From the NCBI RefSeq assembly GCF_014926405.1, contig NZ_JACXXJ020000003.1, positions 975,001 to 1,039,000 on the forward strand: DNA of 64,000 nucleotides. Reading direction: 5' to 3'. The notes beneath the pieces were generated by a model. It was not told where the DNA came from. It saw only the letters and a list, made by a program, of their open reading frames with translations, and made no database searches. The translations under genes and the position numbers were made by a program. This document shows, one piece after another, positions 45,796 to 55,407 of the stretch. This stretch comes from Agrobacterium vitis. Its GTDB lineage: Bacteria > Pseudomonadota > Alphaproteobacteria > Rhizobiales > Rhizobiaceae. Each line of letters opens with the position of its first letter. Position 1 is the first letter of the stretch.

Positions 45796-46953
45796 TCATG
45801 TGGCGGCGTGTTGGCGCCCCACATCCACGGGTACAGCCACCTGATCTTGCTGGGTTTTCCAGAAATCACGGTCCAGCCAACGGCTTTCGGAGCGATAGAG
45901 GCTTTGCCGCCGGGTTGTATAGATTGCCCGGACACGCGACAGCTCCTGCGCGTAAGCTGATAAGCCCGCCGCTGGAGAAGCAAGAATGCCCTCTGCGGCG
46001 GCCACTCCAGTGCGCAGGGCATTGAACAGGCCTTGACCTGCAATCGGATCAAAGGCCAGCGCGGCATCCCCGACAGCACACCAACCCTCGCCGCATGGCG
46101 TGATGGCGCTGAGACTACGGGCATCACGGGCAAAGAACGGCCCCACCCATTCCAAAGCCCCCAGACAGGAGGTCAGATGGGGCGTTTCCGTAAAAAGGGC
46201 AACCCGGTAATCGGGAGATCGCCGCAGCCGCACAGCCTGCTGGGGCAATGTATGATAGCCAATAGCCCAAAAACCATCGGCAAGCCGGCCCGCATAAATC
46301 CAGCCATCCGGCGTGGCCTCAATCAGCGTCCGCTCCAGATCAGCATTTTTCTGAGGCTTTGCGACTTGATACAGCGAGACCAGCGCCGTACCGCGGTGCT
46401 GCGCAACACCCAGCAGGCGGACAATCCGCGCCGAGCGCCCCGTCGCATCGATAATATAGGAAGCGCGGAGGATGCGGCCGTCATCCAGCCCGATCACCCA
46501 CAACCCGTCTTGCCTTTTAATGTCACTGACATTCACCTTCCACCAGAAGCAACTGGCTTCAAGGCTCGCCTGCCGAAGATCGGCATCGAATTGGGCGCGG
46601 TCCAGGCGCAGCCCAGACCCGTAAGGATCACGCAAAGTATCGCTTGCCACCACACGCTCATCGCCCCAGACCGTCAGCCCACCGCCAACCCGTGCATGCT
46701 GCGGCCCGGGCACGGCAAGATCGGCAAGCCCCTGCTGAACCAAAAGCCTTTGCGCAGCCCCCGGCAATGTTTCGCCCAGACGGGGCGCATGAGAACGCAG
46801 CCGGTCGAGAATGACCACGGATCGGCCCGCTCGGGCGAGGTGACGGGCGGCAATGGCCCCTGCCGGTCCCGCCCCTGCCACAACGACATCAAACACAGCC
46901 CCGTCGCCCTGCGGCGAGTCTGTGAGAGTCTGGTCTTTAACGCTTTTGGACAC
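45796..46953 (-). CDS. LodB-like FAD-dependent maturation oxidoreductase
   Basis: 385 residues, with the FAD fold at the start (VVVAGAGPAGAIAARHLARAGRSVVILDR, residues about 24-52) and the conserved GDAALAFDPIAGQGLFNALRTG near residue 285. This is the tryptophan-halogenase/geranylgeranyl-reductase-like family to which LodB belongs. LodB is needed to form the cysteine tryptophylquinone cofactor in the partner oxidase LodA. The GTG start lies within the end of the LodA-like gene (17-nt overlap), so the pair is translationally coupled. Without the LodA neighbour it would only be called a generic flavoprotein. Confidence 0.8.
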   Translation of the reverse strand: MSKSVKDQTLTDSPQGDGAVFDVVVAGAGPAGAIAARHLARAGRSVVILDRLRSHAPRLGETLPGAAQRLLVQQGLADLAVPGPQHARVGGGLTVWGDERVVASDTLRDPYGSGLRLDRAQFDADLRQASLEASCFWWKVNVSDIKRQDGLWVIGLDDGRILRASYIIDATGRSARIVRLLGVAQHRGTALVSLYQVAKPQKNADLERTLIEATPDGWIYAGRLADGFWAIGYHTLPQQAVRLRRSPDYRVALFTETPHLTSCLGALEWVGPFFARDARSLSAITPCGEGWCAVGDAALAFDPIAGQGLFNALRTGVAAAEGILASPAAGLSAYAQELSRVRAIYTTRRQSLYRSESRWLDRDFWKTQQDQVAVPVDVGRQHAAT

Positions 46954-48955
46954 GCACAGCTCGAAATGCTTCGAGTTGCTCGCGGCTTGCCCAACCGGCC
47001 TTCTCCAGCTTGGTCAGCGGCTGCGGTGCCTCTGCAAGCAAGCGAACCGCATGATCGGCTGCATGCTTGAGTTTGCTGACGGCCAATGTCTCGACATAGA
47101 TATATTCGGGAAAGTCAGGGTCGTCCTTTACGCCCGGCCGTGCCTCGACAATGCCAAGTTGCCCGAATTCGGCGATCATATCCATCATGACCTGCGCCGT
47201 ATCATGGTTCATGATCGCACGCAGCCAGTTGACGCGGCGGCTATAGGCCGCAATACGCTCCGCTCGCGGCAAAGTTTCATCGATGACCTTGTTGTAATCC
47301 TCCTCGCTCAGCACCTGATTGGGCACGCGCGCCGCCCAGAACGTTGGCAAATAAGGATCAAATTCAGGATCATACCCCGAGCGGCAGAAGGCCGTGTCGC
47401 CCTGCCAGGGAATTGCCATCCACCGGGTAATGCCGCCCGGCGGTTGATCGTAGAGCGGCCCGCCGACCTTTTCCACCAGAATGGGCGTCATGGTCGTTCC
47501 ATAATCCGGCTCCGGAGTACCGGCTGGACGCAGACGGATGCGGAAGGGCGCAGAATACAGGCTGGCGTGGCGCATTGGCCAGGTCATTTCGCAGCCCGGG
47601 TGGAATGTATCCGAAAGGCAATAATGCAAGGCGGCCTTATCCAGCATATGCGGTTGCCCCGGAAGAGGGACCTCTTCAATCTTCGAGACCGGCTTTATTG
47701 CCTCCGGCCAGTCGTCAATGAAGCTGCCTTCCACCCATTTGCGCAGAATGGCTTCTTGCAGACCCGTCATGGTCAGCATGTTGCCGGGGCCAGTTTCCGA
47801 GAAACTGCCGAAGGCGTCGCCATAGATCCAAGGCTGCACATGCGGCCATTGCACAGGCTCGGCAACAATAGGCGCGGACGGGCGGAAGCTGTTGAAAAGC
47901 GTGCGGCGCAACTCGCCATAGGGGTCATCGCCCTCCCTCAATCCTGCCGGTTTCTGCGACAGCTTGGCAAGCAGATCGGGATTATTGAAATCCAGCGGGC
48001 AGCCTTTGCCAAAATAAGCGGCAAAGCCCTTGTTGACCCATTGCAGATTGCTGAGACGCTGCAATATCGGCAGGATGTCCGTCGAGAAGGACGGTTCACT
48101 CGGCATCGGCATCCAGCCCGCCTGAACCGACACATCGCACATCAGATCATACATCGTGCGCCAGCTGATGATATCGGGCGCGTAATTCGGCGGTGCGACC
48201 ACCACCCAGGCCGATTCGACCGGGATCGACTGACCATTGATGGAAATCTCGGCCATCACAGGGCCGTCGGACGTATCGTCATACCAATCATTGGCATTGT
48301 TAAAACTTGGCGGGTTATCCGGATCATAGACCGGGGCATTGGTTGGCGAGGCCGATTTACCATGCCCACCCAGGAAGATCAGCCGTCCTTCCTCATCCGT
48401 CCGCAGTTCACCCAATGGCACGACAACCGGCTCGGCAGCTGCCGCCTTGAAGGTGCCAGTGTCGAAAGCATAGGCCGGGCCAGACACACCGCGGCCTGAA
48501 ATACTGCGGGGGCCGGGATCAATGGCGAGTGTCGAACGATCCATGACTTTGGGATTGCGCAGGGGAAAGGCATTGTCAGGCGCATTGATTGCCTCTGGAA
48601 TATCCAGAGCATACTGGAACTGGTACCATTGCGCTTTGCGATTGGCGACATGCACGGTCCAATGGATATCGGCATTGTCGCTGGTCAGTTCGCTCACGAC
48701 GTCGCCAGCAGCATTATAGCCATAGATACGGAACCGAGCGGCCTGCCGCTTGATGGCACCCGTCTTGTCTCGGTAAAATGATGGCGGCGGTGCATTTTCA
48801 GGCGGCGCATCGGTGACTTCGGGACCGATGAAATATTCGGTTTTGGCATCACCAATACGGGCAATGCCGATGGCCGGATGGATTGCGGCGCGCACGATGA
48901 CCGTGTCTGTGCCTTTTGGCGCAGTACTCTCCGCAGATGCTTTCATGTGATCCAT
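46937..48955 (-). CDS. LodA/GoxA-like quinoprotein amino-acid oxidase (CTQ-dependent)
   Basis: 672 residues from the ATG at 48955, with GAGGAGGAG upstream. LodA-family features: the N-terminal RAAIHPAIGIARIGDA, FRIYGYNAAGDVV, the GKSASPTNAPVYDPD and WYDDTSDGPVMAEI segments, and GRLIFLGGHG. Family members (lysine 6-oxidase LodA, glycine oxidase GoxA) oxidise an amino acid to an aldehyde or keto product, ammonia and H2O2, using a quinone formed from a Cys and a Trp in the chain. Candidate cofactor residues are Cys446 or Cys455 (HYCLSDTFHPGCEMTW) and Trp517 or Trp540 (MAIPWQGD, TFWAARVPNQ); an alignment is needed to choose. No classical signal peptide. Substrate unknown. Confidence 0.83.
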   Translation of the reverse strand: MDHMKASAESTAPKGTDTVIVRAAIHPAIGIARIGDAKTEYFIGPEVTDAPPENAPPPSFYRDKTGAIKRQAARFRIYGYNAAGDVVSELTSDNADIHWTVHVANRKAQWYQFQYALDIPEAINAPDNAFPLRNPKVMDRSTLAIDPGPRSISGRGVSGPAYAFDTGTFKAAAAEPVVVPLGELRTDEEGRLIFLGGHGKSASPTNAPVYDPDNPPSFNNANDWYDDTSDGPVMAEISINGQSIPVESAWVVVAPPNYAPDIISWRTMYDLMCDVSVQAGWMPMPSEPSFSTDILPILQRLSNLQWVNKGFAAYFGKGCPLDFNNPDLLAKLSQKPAGLREGDDPYGELRRTLFNSFRPSAPIVAEPVQWPHVQPWIYGDAFGSFSETGPGNMLTMTGLQEAILRKWVEGSFIDDWPEAIKPVSKIEEVPLPGQPHMLDKAALHYCLSDTFHPGCEMTWPMRHASLYSAPFRIRLRPAGTPEPDYGTTMTPILVEKVGGPLYDQPPGGITRWMAIPWQGDTAFCRSGYDPEFDPYLPTFWAARVPNQVLSEEDYNKVIDETLPRAERIAAYSRRVNWLRAIMNHDTAQVMMDMIAEFGQLGIVEARPGVKDDPDFPEYIYVETLAVSKLKHAADHAVRLLAEAPQPLTKLEKAGWASREQLEAFRAVRVQKR

Positions 48956-49371
48956 GGCGCTCTCCTCCTCAATTGCCAATAAATTACATCCATAAGAAGA
49001 ATATTTCAAAAATAATCAACTCAAAGTTATCATTGCTGCGAATGGCTGACCTCCGTCAGTTCACCTCAACTCCCTTGGGTTTGCCTTAGGAAAGTGGAAT
49101 GTGGTTTTCCCGAAAAGACAAACGAAAACAAGAGAGGCTAGAGTCTGTTTGGTTCAATCTGAACCTGACGGACTCTAGTAAAAAGTGCTGACACCCATCT
49201 GTCATCTCAGAGGATCACAGAGCCAGCCAAATAACAGCTCTCTACGGCCTGTAAATTAATGCCTGACCCTGCAACCGATGCTGTTTCAAAACAGACCAGA
49301 GAGCATATAGTGAACCGAGGCTGACCATCCGCAGCCAGGCTCAGCTCACAATTCTGCCTCTCCGACTAGCG
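48956..49371. other. Intergenic region between lodA-like and autotransporter genes
   Basis: 416 bp without a convincing gene. It contains R3 copy 2 (49078-49179) and a small perfect hairpin CTGTTT-CA-AAACAG (about 49288-49301) that could help end the autotransporter transcript. The promoter of the lodA-like gene should lie between 48956 and about 49080; I could not identify it reliably. Confidence 0.5.
49078..49179 (-). repeat. Dispersed intergenic repeat R3, copy 2 (inverted)
   Basis: About 102 bp, the reverse complement of the element at 4231-4338 over nearly its full length. It has the hairpin CTAGAGTCCGTCAGGTTC ... GAACCAAACAGACTCTAG with two or three mismatches, then TTGTTTTCGTTTGTCTTTTC, GGGAAAACC and ATTCCACTTT. 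It lies between two unrelated minus-strand genes 45 kb from copy 1. Confidence 0.82.
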
Positions 49372-52300
49372 TCAAAACTTCCGCGACAATCCAACCTTCG
49401 CACCGACCGATTTTTCGCCCTCACCTTCGATGTTGAATAGAAGGCTGCCTTCAATCGCCCAAGCCTCAGTGGTTTGCAGTGACGCGCCAGCCGTGACCGA
49501 TCCGAATAAACCGGACCCGTCGAGGCCAGAAAAGCCGGTGGTGATACCAAGTTTTGGCGTCATTGTTGAGCCGCTTGCAAGTGTAAAGGAACGGGCAATT
49601 TCAGCGCCGAGGCTCACCCTGAACTGCTCCGAGGTAAACCCGTCGAGATCGATCGTGTCGCCCGAACTGTTTTTCACGGCGTAATCGTCGACGGTTTCGG
49701 AAAAATAAACCGCTCTTAGCTTCGGCGTCACCACGGTCGCTTCGTCCAAAGACCATTTTCCCTTGATGGACGTATCCAACATCCAGCGCTGGGTATCGAA
49801 ATTGCCGTCCCAGAGCTGGGTATCGATGGTGTTTGAGGACCCGCCATACAGCAGGCTCGCATCCCAGAACACGCCTTTGGTGACTTCGAAAGAGGTATAG
49901 GGGCCAGCCAGCCAGCCATTGCCGGTCAGCATGGCGTCCTCATCCGTCGGGTCCGTCATCCGGTCGTAGTGAAACGAAAGACCCAGCAGCGCCTTGTCAG
50001 TTAGCAGATAGTCGGCCCCCATGTTGATCATGGCAAAGCTGCCCCACTTGCTGCCATTGGTGTCCTTGTCGTTATGAGCCAGAACGGCACCATCAATCCA
50101 GATGTTGAATGGCGAGGAATAGCCGCCAGCAACGCCGTCGGCACTGTCACGGGCAGATTCCATCTGTGCAAGACTGGTGGAAAAACCGAACGTCATTCCC
50201 TGCGTAGACGGAGACATCCTGGTTGTCACAGGGGTCGTCGCCCTGGCCATCCGGCCTCGTTCCATCAGACCCGGCACCTTGATCGCGGAGGAGATCATGT
50301 TTTGACGGGTCTGAACAAAGCTGTGTACGAGGTTGTCGATATCCGTCGCGACTTGCTCTGCATTATAGTTGATGTTGTAGATGACGGTGCCCGTGTTGGA
50401 ATTTCCAAGCGAACTTGCAAGGCGATAGGCGATACGGGCCTGGCCCGAATAGGCCGGATTCGGAGTGAATTTCAAATACCAGCCGACAGGAGAAGCTGAC
50501 GAGACGGCTGCAAGCTCACCTTGAATAAGGGTTGCCGTCCCTGCCTCGGGTGGCTCGACGGAGACAATATCGGCCTCGGTAAACGGACCTCCGGTAGCGT
50601 CTTTGTTGAGATAGACATTATTCGGCGTGGCGCCTGCGGGAACGTCGACCACATGATCCGCCACGGTCACCGCGCGCGTGGTCACTTTGACGGTATAGCT
50701 TGCAGTGCCGGTCGTACCATTGCTGTCACGGGCCTGGATGGCAAAGGAATAATCGCCTTCCGTACCCGCATCGAGCGGTCCATTGAGCGCACCGGTCGAG
50801 ATATTCAGCACCATGCCTTTCGGCAGGCTTCCAGAGGAAAGGCTGTAGATCAGCGATCCTGTTCCCCCTGTTGCAGATATCTGCTGGCTATAAGCCTCGC
50901 CCGCCATAGCTTCTTTCAGCGCTCCGCCAGCTGGCGAGAAGGCGATGGATGCGGCGGTGTTCACCGTCAGCGTATAGTTGTCCGAGCCATGATTGGCGGG
51001 TGACGCGCTATCGGTGACCGTCACCGCGATAGCATAGCTTCCAGCCGTCGTCGGCGTTCCGCTGATGGTTCCGGTACTCGTATCGAGGACAAGGCCATCC
51101 GGCAGGCCGGTTCCAGCGTAGGTATAAGGAGCGGTACCACTCGTTGTCGTGACGGACTGGCTATAGGCAGTGCCCACCGTTGCTGTGGTGAGAGCCCCTG
51201 ACGACGGAGAGAGGCTCAGCGTTACCGATGGCTCCGTGACGGCAAGCGAATAGCTTGCCGATCCCGAGGCGCCGTTGGCATCGGTGGCCGTAATGGTAAA
51301 GCTAGTATTGGCAGCGGTCGTTGGTGTGCCGGAAATCACCCCGGTCGATGTGTTGAGGCTCGTGCCAGCAGGAAGCGTCCCTGAAGTAACAGCATAGGTA
51401 TAGGGCGACGTTCCGCCCGAAGCCGTGACTGTCTCAGTATAGGCAGTTCCAACAGTTGCTGCTGTCAAAGTGCCGGAGGCTGGTGACAGGGTGAAGGCCG
51501 GGGCCGTCACCGTTATGATCACCGTGGCTGGCGAGGATGTTCCGGTGGCATTGGTGGCGGTGTAGGTAAAACTGTCGGAGCCGGAATAGCCAGCCGTCGG
51601 CGTATAGATAAAATTGGTGCCGGATACCGTTGCTGCCCCATGGCTTGGCGAGGAGGCAATGGTGACCGCCGTCGCAGCACCGCCGGTAATGGAGGGGGCC
51701 AGAACGTTATCCGAAGAGTTTGCCGTCACCGTTGCCGTCAGCGCGTTGGCGATCGGCGCTGCTGCATTGATGGTGATGGAATAAGAGGCCGTGATCGTTG
51801 CACCATATGCATCGGTAACTTTAACCGTGAAGTTACTCGTTCCGGCAGCCGACGGCGTTCCGGAAAGAATCCTGGCAGAGGCGCCACCACTTGACGTTAT
51901 GGACAGGCCAGCTGGCAAAGATCCCGACAGGAATTCGTAATCATACGGCTCTGCGCCACCGGATACTGCGACGGTTTGGCTGTAGGCAGCACCCACCGTG
52001 CCTGCTGCAAGGGTACCAGCCGAGGGCGAGAGGACCAAGGTTGGCGCCGTAACCGTGATGGTCACGGTAGCTGGCGAGGATGTTCCGGTGGCATTGGTGG
52101 CAGTATAGGTAAAACTGTCGGAACCGGAATAGCCAGCTGTGGGCGTATAGGTGATCGACGTGCCGGAGGCCGAGGCCGTTCCATGCGATGCCACTGAAGC
52201 GACCGCAACGGAAGAGGCCGTGCCGCCGGTCATGTTGAGAGTGATCACGTTGGCCGACGAATTGGCCGCAACTGTTTCGGAGACGGCATTGGCAACCGGG

Positions 52301-55011
52301 GCCTGGAGAACGGCAGACGGGGTGACCGAGTTCGAAGCGACCGAGGCCGAACCGGTTCCGGCACTGTTGGTCGCTGTCACGGTAAACGTATAGGCCGTGC
52401 CATTGGTGAGGCCAGTCACGGTGATCGGGCTTGCCGATCCGCTTGCAGTCGCTCCACCCGGGCTTGCCGTCACGGTATAGCTTGTAATGGACGCGCCACC
52501 ATCGCTGGCCGGGGCGGTAAACGAAACGGTCGCCTGGGCATCACCGGCAGACGCCGTCCCAATTGTCGGCGCGCCGGGAACGTCTGCTGCCACGGCAAGC
52601 GAATAGCTCGCCGATCCCGTCGCGCTATTGGCATCGGTAGCGGTAATGGTGAAGCTGGTATTGGCAGCGGTCGTTGGTGTGCCGGAAATCGCCCCGGTCG
52701 ATGTGTTGAGGCTCATGCCAGCAGGAAGCGTCCCTGATGTAACAGCATAGGTATAGGGCGATGTTCCGCCCGAAGCGGTGACCGTCTCGCTATAGGCCGT
52801 ACCAACGGTTGCTGCTGTCAAAGTGCCGGAGGCTGGTGACAGGGTGAAGGCCGGGGCCGTTACCGTTATGGTCACCGTGGCTGGCGAGGATGTTCCGGTG
52901 GCATTGGTAGCAGTGTAGGTAAAACTGTCGGAGCCGGAATAGCCCGCTGTGGGCGTATAGGTGATCGACGTGCCGGAGGCCGAGGCCGTACCATGCGACG
53001 CGGGCGTGGCAATGGCAACGGACGAGGCCGCACCGCCGGTCATGTTCAGTGTGATCGGGTTATTCGACGAGTTCGCACTGACCGTGTCGCTGACCGCGTT
53101 AGCAATGGGAGCCTGGAGTGATGCTCCCGGCGTGACCGAATTCGATGCCGTTGAAGCCGTCCCGGTTCCAGCACTGTTGGTCGCGGTGACGGTAAACGTA
53201 TAGGCCGTGCCATTGGTGAGGCCAGTCACGGTGATCGGGCTTGCCGATCCGGTTCCCGTCGCTCCACCCGGGCTTGCCGTCACGGTATAGCTTGTAATGG
53301 ACGCGCCACCATCGCTGGCCGGGGCGGTAAACGAAACGGTCGCCTGGCTATCACCGGCGGATGCCGTCCCAATCGTCGGCGCGCCTGGAATGTCTGCTGC
53401 CACGGCAAGCGAATAGTTCGCCGATCCCGTCGCGCTATTGGCATCGGTAGCGGTGATGGTAAAGCTGGTATTGGCAGCGGTCGTCGGTGTGCCGGAAATT
53501 GCCCCGGTCGATGTGTTGAGGCTCATTCCAGCAGGAAGTGTCCCTGATGTAACCGCATAGGTATAGGGCGACGTTCCGCCCGAAACCGTGACCGTCTCGC
53601 TATAGGCCGTACCAACGGTTGCTGCTGTCAACGCGCCTGAGGCGGGGGAGAAGGTAAAGGTTGGCGCTGTCGGGGTGACCGAGCTCGTTGCTGCCGAAGC
53701 CGTCCCGGTTCCGACACTGTTGGTCGCGGTGACAGTGAAGGTATAGGCTGTACCGTTGGTCAGGCCCGTCACATTGATCGGGCTTGCCGAGCCGGTTGCC
53801 GTCGCGCCACCCGGACTTGCCGTCACGGTATAGCTGGTGATCGCCGCACCCCCATTGCTGACCGGAGCGGTGAAGGACACCGTGGCCTGGCCGTTTCCAG
53901 CTGTAGCCGTTCCAATCGTTGGCGCACCAGGAAGGCCTGCGGCCACGGCGAGGGAATAACTTGCCGAGCTCGTCGCGCTATTGGCATCCGTGGCTGAGAT
54001 GGTGAAGCTAGCGCTTCCGGCGGTCGTCGGCGTGCCGGAGATCTCTCCGGTCGATGTGTTTAGGCTCATGCCAGCAGGAAGTGTTCCTGATGAAACAGCA
54101 TAGGTATAGGGCGACGTTCCGCCCGAAGCAGTGACTGTCTGGCTATAGGCCGTCCCCACAGTTGCCGCAGTCAACGCGCCTGAGGCAGGGGAAAAGGTAA
54201 AGGTTGGCGGTGTCGGCGTGACCGCGCTCGTTGCTGCCGAAGCCGCACCGGTTCCAACACTGTTGGTGGCGGTGACTGTGAATGTATAGGCCGTACCGTT
54301 GGTCAGGCCCGTCACGGTGATCGGGCTTGCCGAGCCGGTTGCCGTCGCGCCACCCGGACTTGCCGTCACAGTATAGCTGGTGATCGCCGCACCGCCATCG
54401 CTGGCCGGGGCAGTGAAGGACACCGTGGCCTGGCTGTTGCCAGGTGTGGCGGTTCCGATTGTCGGGGCACCGGGAGACGTCGGCGCGCTTGCGTAACAGG
54501 CAGCGCTGAATGTGAGTGTGTTATAATTGGAAGGGCTAGCCGAGTTATCTTGAGTGACATCAAGGATCATCTGTAGATTATCTACCGAAGCGCTGGCTGT
54601 AAAATTGCCAGATTTATTAATATTTCCACCAAGATTACTCTCATTAACAAGAAGATTATTATAGTTGTCGCTGTATATCACAATTGCTGATGAGGTGCCG
54701 CCAGCTGCTGTTCCAGTGGTCGAAAAGCTCCAGGAGATATACTCGCCAGCGGTCAAATTTTGGTAATCAGGGGAAAAGTTGTCGGTATTGGTGAGATAGC
54801 GTGGCGAACTGAAGTCTGAATTGACTTGGCTGCATGACGCTGAAAGTGCGGCATTGGCTGTTGTCGCAAAACTCAAGCCGGTAATCAGGATGGTGAGGAC
54901 ACCAATGAAAGCCCGAAAGGCGGCACCAGCCGATCGCTTGAGCCGGGTCCATGCCAACTTCTTTGTATCTGCCAGAACATGCGCGACACGAAACGATTTA
55001 CCGAATTGCAT
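49372..55011 (-). CDS. Giant autotransporter with repeated Ig-like and fibronectin-like modules
   Basis: 1879 residues. An extended signal peptide (cleavage near residue 54, after TTANA) is followed by a unique domain (55-175). Then come 14 modules of about 85-90 residues in the order A-B-A-B-A-C-B-A-C-B-C-B-B-B. A = fibronectin type III (PGAPTIGTA...TSYTVTASPGGAT...TNGTAYTFTVTATNS, 4 copies). B = putative Ig, He_PIG type (FSPASGALTAATVGTAYS...GTLPAGMSLNTSTGxISGTP, 7 copies). C = cadherin/Big-like (TYTPTAGYSGSDSFTYTATN, 3 copies). A linker and a beta-barrel of about 280 residues ending in Phe close the protein. Probably a type V secreted surface adhesin. Modules are rich in Ser, Thr, Gly and Ala and almost lack Cys. 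Near-identical copies at DNA level imply recent duplication and possible assembly error. Confidence 0.9.
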   Translation of the reverse strand: MQFGKSFRVAHVLADTKKLAWTRLKRSAGAAFRAFIGVLTILITGLSFATTANAALSASCSQVNSDFSSPRYLTNTDNFSPDYQNLTAGEYISWSFSTTGTAAGGTSSAIVIYSDNYNNLLVNESNLGGNINKSGNFTASASVDNLQMILDVTQDNSASPSNYNTLTFSAACYASAPTSPGAPTIGTATPGNSQATVSFTAPASDGGAAITSYTVTASPGGATATGSASPITVTGLTNGTAYTFTVTATNSVGTGAASAATSAVTPTPPTFTFSPASGALTAATVGTAYSQTVTASGGTSPYTYAVSSGTLPAGMSLNTSTGEISGTPTTAGSASFTISATDANSATSSASYSLAVAAGLPGAPTIGTATAGNGQATVSFTAPVSNGGAAITSYTVTASPGGATATGSASPINVTGLTNGTAYTFTVTATNSVGTGTASAATSSVTPTAPTFTFSPASGALTAATVGTAYSETVTVSGGTSPYTYAVTSGTLPAGMSLNTSTGAISGTPTTAANTSFTITATDANSATGSANYSLAVAADIPGAPTIGTASAGDSQATVSFTAPASDGGASITSYTVTASPGGATGTGSASPITVTGLTNGTAYTFTVTATNSAGTGTASTASNSVTPGASLQAPIANAVSDTVSANSSNNPITLNMTGGAASSVAIATPASHGTASASGTSITYTPTAGYSGSDSFTYTATNATGTSSPATVTITVTAPAFTLSPASGTLTAATVGTAYSETVTASGGTSPYTYAVTSGTLPAGMSLNTSTGAISGTPTTAANTSFTITATDANSATGSASYSLAVAADVPGAPTIGTASAGDAQATVSFTAPASDGGASITSYTVTASPGGATASGSASPITVTGLTNGTAYTFTVTATNSAGTGSASVASNSVTPSAVLQAPVANAVSETVAANSSANVITLNMTGGTASSVAVASVASHGTASASGTSITYTPTAGYSGSDSFTYTATNATGTSSPATVTITVTAPTLVLSPSAGTLAAGTVGAAYSQTVAVSGGAEPYDYEFLSGSLPAGLSITSSGGASARILSGTPSAAGTSNFTVKVTDAYGATITASYSITINAAAPIANALTATVTANSSDNVLAPSITGGAATAVTIASSPSHGAATVSGTNFIYTPTAGYSGSDSFTYTATNATGTSSPATVIITVTAPAFTLSPASGTLTAATVGTAYTETVTASGGTSPYTYAVTSGTLPAGTSLNTSTGVISGTPTTAANTSFTITATDANGASGSASYSLAVTEPSVTLSLSPSSGALTTATVGTAYSQSVTTTSGTAPYTYAGTGLPDGLVLDTSTGTISGTPTTAGSYAIAVTVTDSASPANHGSDNYTLTVNTAASIAFSPAGGALKEAMAGEAYSQQISATGGTGSLIYSLSSGSLPKGMVLNISTGALNGPLDAGTEGDYSFAIQARDSNGTTGTASYTVKVTTRAVTVADHVVDVPAGATPNNVYLNKDATGGPFTEADIVSVEPPEAGTATLIQGELAAVSSASPVGWYLKFTPNPAYSGQARIAYRLASSLGNSNTGTVIYNINYNAEQVATDIDNLVHSFVQTRQNMISSAIKVPGLMERGRMARATTPVTTRMSPSTQGMTFGFSTSLAQMESARDSADGVAGGYSSPFNIWIDGAVLAHNDKDTNGSKWGSFAMINMGADYLLTDKALLGLSFHYDRMTDPTDEDAMLTGNGWLAGPYTSFEVTKGVFWDASLLYGGSSNTIDTQLWDGNFDTQRWMLDTSIKGKWSLDEATVVTPKLRAVYFSETVDDYAVKNSSGDTIDLDGFTSEQFRVSLGAEIARSFTLASGSTMTPKLGITTGFSGLDGSGLFGSVTAGASLQTTEAWAIEGSLLFNIEGEGEKSVGAKVGLSRKF
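50685..54480 (-). repeat. Tandem modular coding repeats of the autotransporter
   Basis: About 260-270-bp modules of three kinds recur through the gene. Stretches such as GTATAGGGCGACGTTCCGCC and CGAGGATGTTCCGGTGGCAT return almost unchanged. The A-C-B block around 52320-53390 and the C-B blocks at 51240-51755 and 52045-52310 suggest duplication of multi-module units rather than single modules. Confidence 0.85.
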
Positions 55012-55407
55012 TCTTCTCTAAACCCCTGCTCGCCCAAGGCATCGATAATCGATCGTGTCGTTTTGCCGACCGAAAATACGCTGCCCTTGAAACGAGCGCC
55101 CACCACAAGGCGCCCGTCATTCGAGCATTATTCGAGCCATGGTTGAATAACAATATCCGCAGATGGAAAGCGTCGCTGTCACCCATTGTTTTCTTTCAAC
55201 TGTGACTAAAACACCTCGCTCTAAACGCCTGGGTAGAGCGATCAGTACAGGAAGGCATCATGAAAAATCTAAAATTTACCCTGCCAGGCCTTCCCAAAAA
55301 ATTGAAACAATATAATTTACTAAGTTATGGTTGAGAAATATGTTTTGACCTCATGAACCCGAATCAGTTGTCGATTCGCAATGCCCCGAGCCCCGTGGAG
55401 GATTATT
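55012..55407. other. Divergent intergenic region, AT-rich on the right
   Basis: 396 bp between the divergent autotransporter and tail-collar genes. No gene seen. The right part (55261-55340) is markedly more AT-rich than its surroundings and contains TATAAT at 55311-55316, a possible -10 box for the collar gene; no clear -35 box sits at the right spacing. Confidence 0.4.

Noticed and set aside
46853..48499. Long plus-strand open frame (about 548 codons) opposite the LodA-like gene
   Set aside because: Arg/His-rich shadow of the coding strand with no motif; the minus-strand protein fits a known family along its full length.
50685..54480. Array of regularly spaced repeats resembling CRISPR or VNTR structure
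   Set aside because: Period is about 260 bp, no unique spacers, and the repeats encode protein modules in one frame.
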